Positions 18,788 to 29,794 of a stretch of DNA of 64,000 nucleotides are shown piece after piece. The notes below the pieces were generated by a model. That model searched no databases, had not been told where the DNA came from, and saw only the letters and a list, made by a program, of their open reading frames with translations. The stretch covers positions 211,389-275,388 of the forward strand of contig NZ_JAJHPV010000002.1 in NCBI RefSeq assembly GCF_020831365.1, in the 5' to 3' direction. The stretch comes from Massilia agrisoli (lineage in GTDB: Bacteria > Pseudomonadota > Gammaproteobacteria > Burkholderiales > Burkholderiaceae_D). The position numbers and the translations under genes are program-made. Position 1 is the first letter of the stretch; every line of letters begins with the position of its first letter.

Positions 18788-20596
18788 TCACAGCAACGCC
18801 AGGTCCGGCCCCTCACGTTTGCCCAGCCACGTCGTGTCGAACCGTTTGCGCGCGGCCGCCAGCGCTGCGGTGTCGCCACGTTTGTCGTATACCTCGATCA
18901 GCCCGCGCAGCGCCCATCCGTTGCTCGGCGTGCGCGCCAGCGACGCGCGGAACACCTGTTCCGCCGCGTCGAGCTGGCCGGCGCGCAGCAGCGCCGCTCC
19001 CAGCGACTGGCGCACCGGGTAATACCAGTAAGGCGGCTCGGTATAGGGCAGCGCATCCTGGACCGCAATCGCTTCCTGGTAAGCCTTGATGGCCCCGGGC
19101 CCATCGCCTTGCGCATCGGCCAGCCGGCCAGTGGCGACGGCGCGCGCCGTGTGCACAATTTCTTTCGCCGGCACGCCCCATGCTTGAATCGGCTTGAAAT
19201 CCGCCGCGCGTTCCAGCTGCCTCAACGCGTCAATTTCCTTGCGGCTGTCAGCCAGCGCCCCTTGGCGGGCAAACCCGGTGGCGCGCGCGTAGTGCCACAT
19301 CGCCTTGACCAGCACAAAGTCCGGGCCCGGGTCGGGCAGTGCCACCAGCACCTCGGGGCTGCTGAACTGGACGTGCGAAAAATACGGCGCGGCCTTCACC
19401 GGCTGCATGCCGGCGAAATCCTTGAGCAGCTCGGGCGGCAGCGCTTTGTCCAGCTTGGCCGCCGCGTCGAGGGCCGTCTTGCCGTCGCCGCCCATCAGCG
19501 CGGACACCATCACGAAATGGATGTTGTGCGGATAGTAGGCGCCCCGGTAGACAGGGTCGCTGCCGGATTGGCGGAAGTATTTTTCGTCCGCCGCGATGGC
19601 GTCGAGGTTCGACTTCAGCGCTTCCTTGTACAGGCCCACCCTGTAGTAAATGTGCGAGGGCATGTGCACGATGTGGCCGGCGCCCGGAATCTGCCTGGCC
19701 AGCACGCGCGCCGGGGCGAGCGCTTTTTCGGGGTGCACCGAGGCCTCCATGGCGTGGATATAGTAGTGCGCAGCGCCTGGATGGGTCGGGTTGCGCTCCA
19801 GCACCCGTTCAAGCGCATCGACCAGCTCGGCGGTGCGGTTCTTGGGCCGGGTGCCGCCGCCTTCCCAGTAATCCCAGGGCGACAGGTCCATCAGCGATTC
19901 GGCAAACAGCACCTGGATGGTGTCGTTATTGGGAAATGCCTTGGCGGCATCGGCCATGGCGTCGGCATAGGCCTTGTCCAGCGCCGAACGGTCCGGGCCA
20001 GCGGCTGGATCGTAGCGGCGCGCCACGGCGCGGATCAGCGCCTGTTCTGCCGGCGTGGCCCCTGCGGCAAGGCGGCTTGCGTTGGCCGCCGCCGCCACTG
20101 CCGGCGCTACCGCAGCGGGGAACATCGGCGCATTGATGTTAGGACCCAGCACCAGCGCCTCGCCCCAGAAGCACATCGCGCATCGTGGGTCGAGCTGCTG
20201 GGCGGCACGAAATGCGCGCGCCGCTTCGGCGTGGTTGAAGGCGTAGGCCAGCCGGATGCCCTGGTTGAAATAGGCCTGCGCGGCGGGATTGCGTGTGCTG
20301 ACCGGTACGTGCAGCTTGCCGAGGTCTTTGTAGAGCGGAGGCTTGTCGGCAGCGGCGGACGCTGCTGCCTGCTGGCCCGGCTTGAATGGCGCGGTTTCGG
20401 CCTGCGCTTGCGCCAGCACCAGCTGCTCGAGCAGGGGCGGGCGGCCACCCTGCCGCGGCGCGCAATTGGCGCCACTGGCAAACAAGGGATCGAAGGCGGC
20501 CCCGCCAGCGGGCTGGCGTTCGGCCAGTGTCGGCGTAAAGGCCAGCAGAGCGCCAGCCACGCCCGCAATTGCGGCTGCAAGCTTTTTCTTATTCAT
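18788..20596 (-). CDS. Secreted tetratricopeptide-repeat protein of unknown function
   Basis: 602 residues from the ATG of MNKKKLAAAIAGVAGALLAF, preceded by AAAAGGGGACGCTG; an upstream start would only lengthen a normal signal peptide. The mature part is alpha-helical with scattered TPR motifs: AYFNQGIRLAYAFNHAEAARAFRAA near 120 and a C-terminal series (ADAQGDGPGAIKAYQEAI, LGAALLRAGQLDAAEQVFRA, LRGLIEVYDKRGD). A DPRCAMCFWGEALVLGPN segment between them is typical of a conserved bacterial family without assigned function. Exported and probably periplasmic. Diverges from the amidohydrolase gene across a 168-base gap. Confidence 0.85.
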   Translation of the reverse strand: MNKKKLAAAIAGVAGALLAFTPTLAERQPAGGAAFDPLFASGANCAPRQGGRPPLLEQLVLAQAQAETAPFKPGQQAAASAAADKPPLYKDLGKLHVPVSTRNPAAQAYFNQGIRLAYAFNHAEAARAFRAAQQLDPRCAMCFWGEALVLGPNINAPMFPAAVAPAVAAAANASRLAAGATPAEQALIRAVARRYDPAAGPDRSALDKAYADAMADAAKAFPNNDTIQVLFAESLMDLSPWDYWEGGGTRPKNRTAELVDALERVLERNPTHPGAAHYYIHAMEASVHPEKALAPARVLARQIPGAGHIVHMPSHIYYRVGLYKEALKSNLDAIAADEKYFRQSGSDPVYRGAYYPHNIHFVMVSALMGGDGKTALDAAAKLDKALPPELLKDFAGMQPVKAAPYFSHVQFSSPEVLVALPDPGPDFVLVKAMWHYARATGFARQGALADSRKEIDALRQLERAADFKPIQAWGVPAKEIVHTARAVATGRLADAQGDGPGAIKAYQEAIAVQDALPYTEPPYWYYPVRQSLGAALLRAGQLDAAEQVFRASLARTPSNGWALRGLIEVYDKRGDTAALAAARKRFDTTWLGKREGPDLALL

Positions 20597-20764
20597 CAGC
20601 GTCCCCTTTTCGGAAGGAACCACCAGGTTGAACGGGGCTGGTGTTTAGAGTCGTATGGCTTTTCCGAGTTCCGCGCAGTTTCTGGCGTGCGTGAGCGCAT
20701 TTGCCTCCAGCACATTCTTGTGCCAGCATGGGCGGTTTGCCGTTTAACCCCAACTCCCTGGATT

Positions 20765-22087
20765 ATGAACCCGATGCCGACAATACCGATGAAAACACTG
20801 CTTGCCGGCGCCTTGCTGGCGCTGTCGATCAATGCCGCTGCCGCCGGGGCCGTTACGCTGGTGCATGCCGGCCACCTGCTCGACCGCCCGGGACATGCCC
20901 AGCGCGGCGCATCGACTGTGGTCATCAAGGACGGCAAGGTGGCCGAAGTGCTGGACGGCTTCGTCAGCCCCGATCGCTACGCCGGCGCAGCGGTCGTCAA
21001 CCTGCGCGACCGCTACGTGCTGCCTGGCCTGATCGACAGCCATGTGCACCTGACCAGTGACCGCGCCGGAATCGAAGGCCAGCTCGCCGGCGTTACCGAC
21101 AACGTCGCCGCATCGGCCTACGAGGCGCAGATGAACGCCGGCAAGACCCTGCAGGCCGGGTTCACCACCGTGCGCAACCTGGGCGACGGCGGCGGCGTGA
21201 CGCTGGCGCTGCGCGACGCCATCGCCAGGGGCTGGGTGCAGGGACCGCGCGTGATTGACGCGGGCAGCCCGATTTCAGCGACGTCGGGACACATGGACGG
21301 CCGGCTCGGCTACGCCGACTGGGTGCAGCACGCCGTGCCGACCACCAACCTGTGCGACGGCCCCGAGAGCTGCCGCAAGGCGGTGCGGGTGCAGATCGGC
21401 CGGGGCGTCGATGTCATCAAGATTGCCACCACCGGGGGCGTCAACAGCGTGGTCGGCGCCGGCGTCGGCAAGCAGATGTTCGACGACGAGGCCAAGGCGC
21501 TGATCGAGGCTGCCCACCTGTACGGCAAGAAGGTCGCGGTGCACGCGCATGGCGCCACCGGCATCAGCCTGGCGCTGGCGGCCGGGGCCGATTCGATCGA
21601 ACATGGCACGCTGCTTGATGAGGAAGGCATCAGGCTGTTCCTCAAATCCGGCGCGTATTACGTCCCGACCCTGTCGACCGTCAACGGCTACAAGGAAAGG
21701 ATCGCCAACAACCCGGACGCCTACCCGCCAGCGGTGCGCGCCAAGATCGACTGGCGCATCGGCATTACCGGCAAGGCGCTGCGCCAGGCGCATAGCCGCG
21801 GTATCAAGATTGCGTTTGGCACCGATGCCGGCGTGTCCAAGCATGGCCGCAATGCCGACGAGTTCGAATTGATGGTCCAGTTCGGCATGACCCCGGCCGA
21901 AGCGATCAAGGCCGCCACCGTGAACGCCGCGGACCTGCTCGGCATCAGCGCCGTGGCGGGAACGCTCGAGGCAGGCAAGAGCGCCGACCTGATTGCGGTT
22001 GCCGCGAATCCGCTGGCCGATGTCACCGTGCTCAAGAAAGTCGATTTCGTGATGAAGGCGGGGGAAGTGGTCAAGAGCCGCCAGTAA
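20765..22087 (+). CDS. Metal-dependent amidohydrolase, exported (Xaa-Pro/Xaa-Arg dipeptidase-like)
   Basis: 440 residues from the first of three close in-frame ATGs; the third (at 20789) gives the tidiest signal peptide, MKTLLAGALLALSINAAAAG. The frame is open much further upstream but that part has no protein-like character. Metal ligands of the amidohydrolase superfamily are visible: DSHVHL (His93, His95), KIATTGG, HAHG, EHGTLL and the Asp in FGTDAGVSKHG. The overall pattern (AGFTTVRNLGD, GKSADLIAVAANPL) matches imidazolonepropionase-related exported dipeptidases. The substrate is inferred, not shown. No good Shine-Dalgarno sequence is seen. Confidence 0.9.
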   Translation: MNPMPTIPMKTLLAGALLALSINAAAAGAVTLVHAGHLLDRPGHAQRGASTVVIKDGKVAEVLDGFVSPDRYAGAAVVNLRDRYVLPGLIDSHVHLTSDRAGIEGQLAGVTDNVAASAYEAQMNAGKTLQAGFTTVRNLGDGGGVTLALRDAIARGWVQGPRVIDAGSPISATSGHMDGRLGYADWVQHAVPTTNLCDGPESCRKAVRVQIGRGVDVIKIATTGGVNSVVGAGVGKQMFDDEAKALIEAAHLYGKKVAVHAHGATGISLALAAGADSIEHGTLLDEEGIRLFLKSGAYYVPTLSTVNGYKERIANNPDAYPPAVRAKIDWRIGITGKALRQAHSRGIKIAFGTDAGVSKHGRNADEFELMVQFGMTPAEAIKAATVNAADLLGISAVAGTLEAGKSADLIAVAANPLADVTVLKKVDFVMKAGEVVKSRQ

Positions 22088-22172
22088 GACGGCGACGGTA
22101 GGCGCGAACTTGGCAGGCCGGTTCGCGTCAAACGGTATGAAGAGTGGCTTCCGATAACCAGGAGGATCCGTC

Positions 22173-23036
22173 ATGACCGAACCTGTTCCATCCCCGGCCG
22201 CCGGCCAGGCGCCGCGGCCGCCCGACATGCCGGACCTCGGCGCGATCAAGCAGCGCCAGCAAGCCACGTGGGCAAGCGGCGACTTTGCCGTTATCGGCGT
22301 CACCTTGCAGATTGTCGGTGAGTCGCTGGCCGAAGCGGCCGATATCCGCGCCAACGAACGCGTGCTCGATATCGCCGCCGGCAACGGCAACGCCACCCTG
22401 GCGGCGGCGCACCGCTTCGCGAAAGTGACCTCCACCGATTATGTCCCGGCGCTGCTTGAAAAAGGCCGGCGGCGCGCCGAGGCCGAAGGGCTGCAGGTGG
22501 AATTCCGTGAAGCCGACGCCGAAAACCTGCCGTTTCCCGACGCCAGCTTCGACGTGGCGATATCCACCTTTGGCGTCATGTTCGCTCCCGACCACGCGCG
22601 CTGCGCCAGCGAAATGCTGCGGGTGGTGCGCGACGGCGGCCGTATCGCGCTTGCCAACTGGACGCCGGAAGGCTTCGTCGGCCAGCTGTTCAAAACCATC
22701 GGCGCGCACATCGCGCCGCCGGCCGGCCTGGAATCGCCCGCGCTGTGGGGGACCGAGCCCCATCTCGGCCAGCTGTTCGGCCAGCAGGCGGCGAGCATCC
22801 ATGCGGCGCGCAAAATGTTCAATTTCCGCTACGCGTCGCCGTCGCACTGGCTGCAGGTATTCCGTGATTTCTACGGACCCACCCATAAGGCCTTTGCCGC
22901 GTTGGACCCCGCAGGCCAGCAAGCCCTGGAAAAGGACATCCTTGCCTTGCTGGACCGCTTCAACATTGCGGGCCCGGCGTCGCTGGTGGTGCCGGCCGAA
23001 TACCTTGAGGTGGTCGTTACCAAGCGCAGCACCTGA
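22173..23036 (+). CDS. Class I SAM-dependent methyltransferase
   Basis: 287 residues; CCAGGAGGATCCGTC precedes the ATG. Motif I VLDIAAGNGNATLAAA (about 68-83), an acidic strand end (VTSTDY), FREADAENLPFPDASFDVAIS and LRVVRDGGRIALANW give a Methyltransf_11/UbiE-like Rossmann fold. The long N-terminal and C-terminal helical parts differ from UbiE proper, so a small-molecule methyltransferase of unknown substrate is the best call. The gene stands alone, about 85 bases after the amidohydrolase, and could be co-transcribed with it. Confidence 0.9.
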   Translation: MTEPVPSPAAGQAPRPPDMPDLGAIKQRQQATWASGDFAVIGVTLQIVGESLAEAADIRANERVLDIAAGNGNATLAAAHRFAKVTSTDYVPALLEKGRRRAEAEGLQVEFREADAENLPFPDASFDVAISTFGVMFAPDHARCASEMLRVVRDGGRIALANWTPEGFVGQLFKTIGAHIAPPAGLESPALWGTEPHLGQLFGQQAASIHAARKMFNFRYASPSHWLQVFRDFYGPTHKAFAALDPAGQQALEKDILALLDRFNIAGPASLVVPAEYLEVVVTKRST

Positions 23037-23067
23037 CATTCGCGCACGTGGTGCGCAGGGCGGGCGC

Positions 23068-24843
23068 TCAGCCCTTTCCTTGTCCAAGCCCGATCCGGTC
23101 TTGTTCAAAGGAGCGTGCCAGCTCGTCGCGCGCGGCCTGCTCGATGGAGATCATGGCTTTCTCGTCGCGGTAGTTCGGGAAAATGGTGTCCAGCGTCGAC
23201 AGGTTGTGCGCGCGGAACTTGAGGCGCGCGCGCTCGGCGGTTACCGGGTCAATGCCCATTTTTTCCAGTGCGTGCTGGCCGATCAGCAAGGCCGTGTCGA
23301 AGGTTTCGCGTTCCACCAGTTCGACGCCGCGGCTGCGCAATTCGAACAGGTGCGTCACATTACGCGCCCGCGCAATGATCTTCAGCTGCGGGAAGTTCTC
23401 GCGCACCACGTCGGTCAGCTTGAGGCTTCCCTCCATGTCGTCGATCGCGTTGATCAGCAGGTGCGCCTTGTGCGCTTCGGCAGCGCGCAGCAGGTCGAGG
23501 CGGGTCGCGTCGCCGTAGAACACCCGCATGCCGAATTTGCGTACCGTCTCGATCAGGTCGGGATCGTTATCGAGGACCGTCACCTTGATGCCCGAGGCAA
23601 TCAGCAGGCGCGCCGTGATCTGGCCGACCCGGCCGAGGCCGGCGATGATCACGCGCGCGCCTTCTGGCTCAATCACGTCCGGCTCCATCGCAGGCCGGCT
23701 GTGCAGGCGTGCGCTGATCCAGTTGCCGGCTACGAGCGCCAGTGGCGTCAGGGCCATCGACACGGCGACGACCACGACCAGGGTTTCATTCATTGCCGGC
23801 GGCAGCACTTGCGCCTGCCGCGCCACGGCAAACACCACGAACGCAAATTCGCTGCCCTGGGCCAGCAGGGCGGCAAACGGCCAGCGCTGCACGGCCGGTA
23901 TCGGCAGGGCGCGCGCCAGCAGCGCCAGCAGCGCCATCTTGAGCGCCATGTAGGCGATGGTCAGGCCAACAATCTGCAGCGGCCCGTCGGACAGCAGCCC
24001 AATGTTCACCGACATGCCCACCGACGTGAAGAACAGTCCCAGCAGCAATCCCTTGAATGGCTCCAGGTCGGCCTCCAGCGCCTTGCGGTATTCAGAGCCG
24101 GCCAGCAGCACGCCGGCCAGGAAGGCGCCCAGGCCCATCGACAGGTCGGCCAGGGTCATCAGCTGGGCGATGCCCAGCACCAGCAGCAGTGCGAACGCGG
24201 TAAAGATTTCACGCAGGCCGGTCTTGGCGATGAGGCGCAGCGCCAGCGGCATCAGGTAGCGGCCGATAACCAGCACGGCGGCGATCACGGCGGCGGCCAG
24301 CGCCCAGTTGAAGCCGGGGCCGCTGGCGGCGGCCGAGCCCAGCAGCGGCGTCACGACCAGCAGGGGAATGGCGGCCATGTCCTGGAACAGCAGGATGGCA
24401 AACGCGGCCCTGCCGGCGGGGGTGTGGTCGAGATGGCGTTCCTGCATGCTCTGCACCACGATGGCCGTCGATGACAGCGCCAGCGCGCAGCCGGCAACCA
24501 GCGCCGCCGTCCACTGCATGCCCAGTACCCAGGCGCCCGCGGCCAGCGCCGCGCCGCAGCCCGCCACTTGCAAGGCGCCGCCGCCCAGCACCAGCGCGCG
24601 CATCGCCAGCAGTTTCTTCGGCTGCAGCTCCAGCCCGATCAGGAACAGCATCATTACCACGCCGATCTCGGCCACATGGCTGATCAGCTCGAGATTGCCG
24701 ATCAGCGCCAGGCCCCACGGCCCGATGATGCATCCGCCGATCAGGTAGCCCAGCACCGACCCGAGTCCGAGCCGCTGGGCCAGGGGCACCAGCATGACTG
24801 CCGCCACGAGGAAGACGATGGGGGTAAGGAGAAGTTCATGCAT
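23068..24843 (-). CDS. Monovalent cation:proton antiporter-2 family protein (KefB/KefC type)
   Basis: 591 residues. The first about 385 form some 12-13 hydrophobic segments of a CPA2 exchanger (MLVPLAQRLGLGSVLGYLIGGCIIGPWGL, then LFLIGLELQP and LSSTAIVVQ). A cytoplasmic TrkA-N/RCK domain follows (RVIIAGLGRVGQITARLLI with GxGxxG, then VLDNDPD and VFYGDATR), as in glutathione-gated K+ efflux systems. The function would be K+/H+ exchange in stress or pH control. No KefF/KefG partner lies nearby, but the Old Yellow Enzyme gene diverges from it, which fits a response to electrophiles. GGGGACGCCC precedes the ATG. Confidence 0.93.
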   Translation of the reverse strand: MHELLLTPIVFLVAAVMLVPLAQRLGLGSVLGYLIGGCIIGPWGLALIGNLELISHVAEIGVVMMLFLIGLELQPKKLLAMRALVLGGGALQVAGCGAALAAGAWVLGMQWTAALVAGCALALSSTAIVVQSMQERHLDHTPAGRAAFAILLFQDMAAIPLLVVTPLLGSAAASGPGFNWALAAAVIAAVLVIGRYLMPLALRLIAKTGLREIFTAFALLLVLGIAQLMTLADLSMGLGAFLAGVLLAGSEYRKALEADLEPFKGLLLGLFFTSVGMSVNIGLLSDGPLQIVGLTIAYMALKMALLALLARALPIPAVQRWPFAALLAQGSEFAFVVFAVARQAQVLPPAMNETLVVVVAVSMALTPLALVAGNWISARLHSRPAMEPDVIEPEGARVIIAGLGRVGQITARLLIASGIKVTVLDNDPDLIETVRKFGMRVFYGDATRLDLLRAAEAHKAHLLINAIDDMEGSLKLTDVVRENFPQLKIIARARNVTHLFELRSRGVELVERETFDTALLIGQHALEKMGIDPVTAERARLKFRAHNLSTLDTIFPNYRDEKAMISIEQAARDELARSFEQDRIGLGQGKG

Positions 24844-25058
24844 GGGCGTCCCCGGCCGGTATTGGGTGTGGCCCGGCTACGCCGCCGGGTTGCCGGCCCC
24901 GAGGGCCTTGCGAGGATTATATCGACCTCCCCGGCTGCCCGTTGGGTCCCTGGCGTGCTACGCCGGGCGCGGGTCGGGAGTAACGTGGAGGTTTGACCAG
25001 TCGGGCGGATAGGCCAGCAGCCGCAACCCGCCATCACAGCAAGGAAGGAGGAAACACC

Positions 25059-26168
25059 ATGAACGCGATCGACCCCGGCGCCATCGATATTTTTTCTCCA
25101 TACCGGCTTGGCCCGCTGCAAATGAAAAACCGCATGGTGATGGCGCCGCTGACGCGCAGCCGCGCCGAGCCTGGCAACCTGCCATCGAACATGGCCGCCG
25201 AGTATTACAGCCAGCGCGCCGGCGCTGGCCTCATCATTACCGAGGCCACCCAGGCAGGTGCTGGCGGGCAAGGCTACATCGCCACGCCCGGCATCCACAG
25301 CCAGCAACAGGTGGCCGCATGGCGCAAGGTCACCGGCGCCGTGCACCAGCGGGGCGGCCTGGTCTTCGTCCAGCTGTGGCACGTGGGCCGCATCTCGCAC
25401 CCCGATTTCCGCAACGGCGAGGCGCCGGTTGCGCCGTCAGCCATCGCCCCGCGCGGCGTGCAGACCTATACCGCGCAGGGGCTGAAAGACATCCCGACCC
25501 CGCGCGCCCTCGAAAAGGACGAGATTGCCGCCATCGTCGGCGAATTTCGCGCCGCCGCCGCGAACGCCAAGTCGGCCGGCTTCGACGGGGTCGAGATCCA
25601 CGGGGCCAATGGCTACCTGCTCGACCAGTTCCTCGAAGACGGCACCAACCAGCGCAGCGACGACTACGGCGGCAGCATCGAAAACCGTGCGCGCCTGCTG
25701 TTTGAAGTGATCGCGCAAGCCAGCCAGGTGCTGGGCAGCGACCGGGTGGGGGTGCGCCTGTCGCCCGGCGGCACCTTCAACGACATGTGCGAATCGCATC
25801 CGCACGATACCTTCGGCTACGTTGTCAGGCAGTTGTCCACCTTGAACCTGGCTTACCTGCACCTGATCGAACCGTCCTCCACGCCAGGCGAGCACCCCTT
25901 GCCCGATTTGTCGGCGCGCTATTTCCGCCCGCTGTATCCGGGCACCCTGATTGTTGCGGGCGGCTACAACCACGAGCGCGCGAATGCGGTGCTGAAGGCG
26001 GGCCTGGCGGACCTGGTTGCGTTTGGCCAGCCATTCCTTGCCAACCCCGACCTGCCAGAGCGCCTGCGCCGCGGCGCGGCGCTCAATGCGCCCAACCCGG
26101 CCACGTATTACGGCGGCGGTGCCGAAGGCTATATCGATTACCCAACCCTGGCGCAGGCAGCGTCCTGA
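25059..26168 (+). CDS. Old Yellow Enzyme family NADH:flavin oxidoreductase (NemA-like)
   Basis: 369 residues from the ATG preceded by AAGGAAGGAGGAAACACC. FMN-binding TIM barrel with the OYE signatures MAPLTRSRA (about 29-37), QLWHVGRISHP, and GANGYLLDQFLEDGTNQRSD followed by YGGSIENR. These enzymes reduce activated C=C bonds of enones, maleimides and nitro compounds with NADPH, commonly in detoxification. Followed after about 70 bases by class III alcohol dehydrogenase, another reactive-electrophile detoxification enzyme, so the two may form a stress pair; no NemR-type regulator is present. Confidence 0.93.
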   Translation: MNAIDPGAIDIFSPYRLGPLQMKNRMVMAPLTRSRAEPGNLPSNMAAEYYSQRAGAGLIITEATQAGAGGQGYIATPGIHSQQQVAAWRKVTGAVHQRGGLVFVQLWHVGRISHPDFRNGEAPVAPSAIAPRGVQTYTAQGLKDIPTPRALEKDEIAAIVGEFRAAAANAKSAGFDGVEIHGANGYLLDQFLEDGTNQRSDDYGGSIENRARLLFEVIAQASQVLGSDRVGVRLSPGGTFNDMCESHPHDTFGYVVRQLSTLNLAYLHLIEPSSTPGEHPLPDLSARYFRPLYPGTLIVAGGYNHERANAVLKAGLADLVAFGQPFLANPDLPERLRRGAALNAPNPATYYGGGAEGYIDYPTLAQAAS

Positions 26169-26241
26169 CCGGGCCGCCGGCGCGCGCGGCGCAGGTGCGC
26201 TATGATCTTTCTTCATTTTTTCCAATTACCAATTGCTCACT

Positions 26242-27348
<1,107 letters not shown>

Positions 27349-27368
27349 ACCTGCTTGCGAGACAAACA

Positions 27369-27397
27369 GGCGGCGCATGGTGCGCCGCCTTTTTTTT
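27369..27397 (+). terminator. Rho-independent terminator after frmA
   Basis: A 9-bp perfect stem GGCGGCGCA / TGCGCCGCC with a TGG loop is followed by eight T. Confidence 0.94.
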
Positions 27398-27454
27398 GGC
27401 TCTGTCACCGTTAGGTATGGAATTGAGCACGTCGTGCCCGCCACTGGCGGACCC

Positions 27455-27557
27455 GACTTCCCGCGAAAGCGGGAACCCATACTATGATGCGCTGGACGTC
27501 GAATCGCTTTATTACTGATCGTCTTCAGTATGGGTTCCCGCGTGCGCGGGAACGACG
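27455..27557. repeat. BIME-like palindromic repeat, family A, copy 2
   Basis: Left hairpin GACTTCCCGCGAAAGCGGGA with AACCCAT, right hairpin ATGGGTTCCCGC/GCGGGAACGACG in the inverse sense, about 45 bases of unrelated centre. Sits between the frmA terminator and the convergent LLM gene. Confidence 0.75.
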
Positions 27558-27615
27558 AGGGTGTAGCGCTTCCACACTTAACCGTGACATAGCCTTTTTT
27601 TTTCGCCGCAGGCGC

Positions 27616-28641
27616 TTACGCTTTGTGGTGCTTGTCGGCAGGGTCGAGCGGCTGCGACAGGTCGCGATGCACCTGGGCGGTAATCTGGTACGAGCGCAGG
27701 CGCGCCGCGTGGTCGTAGATCTGCGAGGTAATCATCAGTTCGTCGGCGCCGGTGCGGGCGATGAATGCCTGTATCTCGCGCGACACCGTGTCCGGTGAAC
27801 CAATTGCCGAGCAGGCCAGCACCTGGTCGAGCATCGCGCGCCCAGTCGGCCCGATCTGGTCAAGGTAGCCAGCCACCGGCGGCTGCAGGCGTGACGCCCG
27901 TCCGCTGTGCAGGTTGACGAAGGCTTGCTGCATCGAGCTGGCAAGCACCTGGCCTTCGGCGTCGGTGTCTGCGGCAAACACGTTATAGCCGAGCATGACG
28001 TAGGGCTTGTCCAGCTGCGCGGACGGCTTGAAGTTGCTGCGGTAGAAGTCGATGGCCTGCATCATCATGGTCGGCGCGAAATGCGATGCGAACGCGTACG
28101 GCAGGCCCAGCGACGCGGCAAGCTGCGCGCCGAACAGGCTGGAACCGAGGATCCAGACCGGCACCTTGAGGCCAGCGCCCGGCACTGCCTGCACGGAACG
28201 CCGCGAGGAACCCGCGAAATAGTCCATCAGTTCCACGACATCTTGCGGGAACTCATCGGCGCTCGAGGCGAGGTTGCGGCGCATCGCGCGCGCGGCGGCC
28301 TGGTCTGAGCCTGGCGCGCGGCCCAGGCCCAGGTCGATCCGGCCCGGGTAGAGCGATTCAAGCGTGCCGAACTGTTCGGCGATCACCAGCGGCGAATGGT
28401 TGGGCAACATGATGCCGCCCGCGCCGACCCGGATGGTCGACGTGCCTCCCGCGATATAGCCAAGCAACACCGCTGTGGCAGCACTGGCAATGCCTGGCAT
28501 GCCATGGTGTTCGGCCAGCCAGTAGCGATTGAATCCCCAGCGCTCGGCGCTTTGGGCCAGGTCGAGGGAACGATGGAACGACGTACGGGCATCGCTGCCT
28601 TCGGTAATCGGGGAGAGGTCGAGGACGGAAAAGGGAATCAT
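27616..28641 (-). CDS. LLM-class flavin-dependent oxidoreductase (luciferase-like)
   Basis: 341 residues. Bacterial-luciferase fold with [15 protein letters not shown] at the N terminus, [34 protein letters not shown] and [20 protein letters not shown]; this is the MsnO8/YhbW subgroup. It would use FMNH2 supplied by another reductase; the substrate is unknown. The ATG has only a weak AAAGAAG upstream. It is convergent with frmA and followed by the CAP-protein gene upstream on the same strand (83 bases). Confidence 0.92.
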   Translation of the reverse strand: MIPFSVLDLSPITEGSDARTSFHRSLDLAQSAERWGFNRYWLAEHHGMPGIASAATAVLLGYIAGGTSTIRVGAGGIMLPNHSPLVIAEQFGTLESLYPGRIDLGLGRAPGSDQAAARAMRRNLASSADEFPQDVVELMDYFAGSSRRSVQAVPGAGLKVPVWILGSSLFGAQLAASLGLPYAFASHFAPTMMMQAIDFYRSNFKPSAQLDKPYVMLGYNVFAADTDAEGQVLASSMQQAFVNLHSGRASRLQPPVAGYLDQIGPTGRAMLDQVLACSAIGSPDTVSREIQAFIARTGADELMITSQIYDHAARLRSYQITAQVHRDLSQPLDPADKHHKA

Positions 28642-28724
28642 GGCTTCTTTCGCTTGCGGTAAGGGCGGTTGCTGTTCCTGTTATGGGGACGGAAAGGCCG
28701 TTTGAAAGTGAAATAGCCGGGCAA

Positions 28725-29612
28725 TCAGCGCGGCGCGGCGAATACCTGCGTCCAGTACGCCCGCGGCACCTTGCGCGACCGGTCGACGGCGTAGCCGGCG
28801 CCCATCTCGGTAAAAGCGTTGTTCATGATATTTTCGCAGTGGCCGGGGCTGGTCAGCCAGCCCGCCACCACTTCTTCCGGTGAAGTCTGTCCTGAAGCAA
28901 TGTTCTCGCCGACACGCAACCAGCGGTAGCCGGCTTGCCTGGCGCGTTCCGCCGCGTTGCTGCCATCCTTGCCCTTGTGGCTGAAATCCCTTGTCGCCGC
29001 CATGTCGCGGCTATGCGTGAGCGCCGCATGGCCCAGGAAAGCATTCCACGACACGCTGCGGGCGGCCGGAAAATAGCGGGCGCCGCAGTTGCGCGGGGTG
29101 GCGCGCGCGGCGTTGACCGCCTCAAGTACTGCCTTGCCCGCGGTTTCCGGGTCCGGAAGCAGGTTGATCGCGGGCGGTGGCGCGGCCGTGGCCAGCACGA
29201 TCAGCCAAGTGTCGCCAGAGCGGATTGCGCCGATATCGGAAAAATCCGGATTCAGCAGCGAATTGCAATATTTCGCTTCGATGGAAGCCATCACCGCCGG
29301 CGCGTCGGGCGGTCCGGCGACGTAGATCGCCTCTGCCTTTGCGGCCTGGTATCCGGCCTGCTCGATGGCCTGGTCAAGGAATGTGCCGGCCGCGACTTTG
29401 ACGCGCGCCAGCGCAGGATGCGCCGCCAGCGGCGCCCTTGGCCTCACCTGGCTGCCGCCGCAGGAAGGCGGGGCTGCGCGGTATGCGTTGATCAGCCTGA
29501 CCAGTTGGTCGTTGCCCTTGGCATGCGCAGCGTGTGCGGCAAACAGGCCGGCGCTGGCGAGAACGCAAGCGAAGATCGCGTGTGGCCTCACGGCCGGGAG
29601 CTTGATGTTCAA
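28725..29612 (-). CDS. Secreted CAP-domain (SCP/PR-1-like) protein with a TTG start
   Basis: About 295 residues. No ATG gives a sensible N terminus; the TTG preceded by AGGCAGGTCAT yields LNIKLPAVRPHAIFACVLAS, a signal peptide ending at AAHAAHA. The first half (about 30-160) is a poorly defined cysteine-containing region. The second half is a CAP domain: LEAVNAARA, SWNAFLGHAALTHSRDMAA, DFSHKGKDG, VGENIASG, VAGWLTSPGHCENIMN and YWTQVFA. CAP proteins are secreted and most bacterial members have no known activity. A start further upstream is possible but would hide the signal peptide. Confidence 0.85.
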   Translation of the reverse strand: MNIKLPAVRPHAIFACVLASAGLFAAHAAHAKGNDQLVRLINAYRAAPPSCGGSQVRPRAPLAAHPALARVKVAAGTFLDQAIEQAGYQAAKAEAIYVAGPPDAPAVMASIEAKYCNSLLNPDFSDIGAIRSGDTWLIVLATAAPPPAINLLPDPETAGKAVLEAVNAARATPRNCGARYFPAARSVSWNAFLGHAALTHSRDMAATRDFSHKGKDGSNAAERARQAGYRWLRVGENIASGQTSPEEVVAGWLTSPGHCENIMNNAFTEMGAGYAVDRSRKVPRAYWTQVFAAPR

Positions 29613-29794
29613 ATGACCTGCCTGTAATTCACTAACTAACGGGAAAGCATACACCGCAACCCCGTGCGCGTGCAGGCCCCGGCTGATCCGTGCGCGGCGA
29701 TTTCGTCCGCCGCAGCCGCAGTTTGCTATGCTGTCGGCTTTCAAAGGCCGGGACGCGACCCGCGCTGGCGCAATTCATTTATGGAGTAGCAAAC

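Noticed and set aside
18632..20764. An N-terminal extension of several hundred residues of the amidohydrolase
   Set aside because: The frame happens to be open through the tandem repeats and the antisense of the TPR gene; a signal peptide and the family start lie at 20765-20789.
24844..25058. Riboswitch or regulator site between the antiporter and Old Yellow Enzyme genes
   Set aside because: No known aptamer pattern or clear inverted repeat is visible; only ordinary divergent promoter space.
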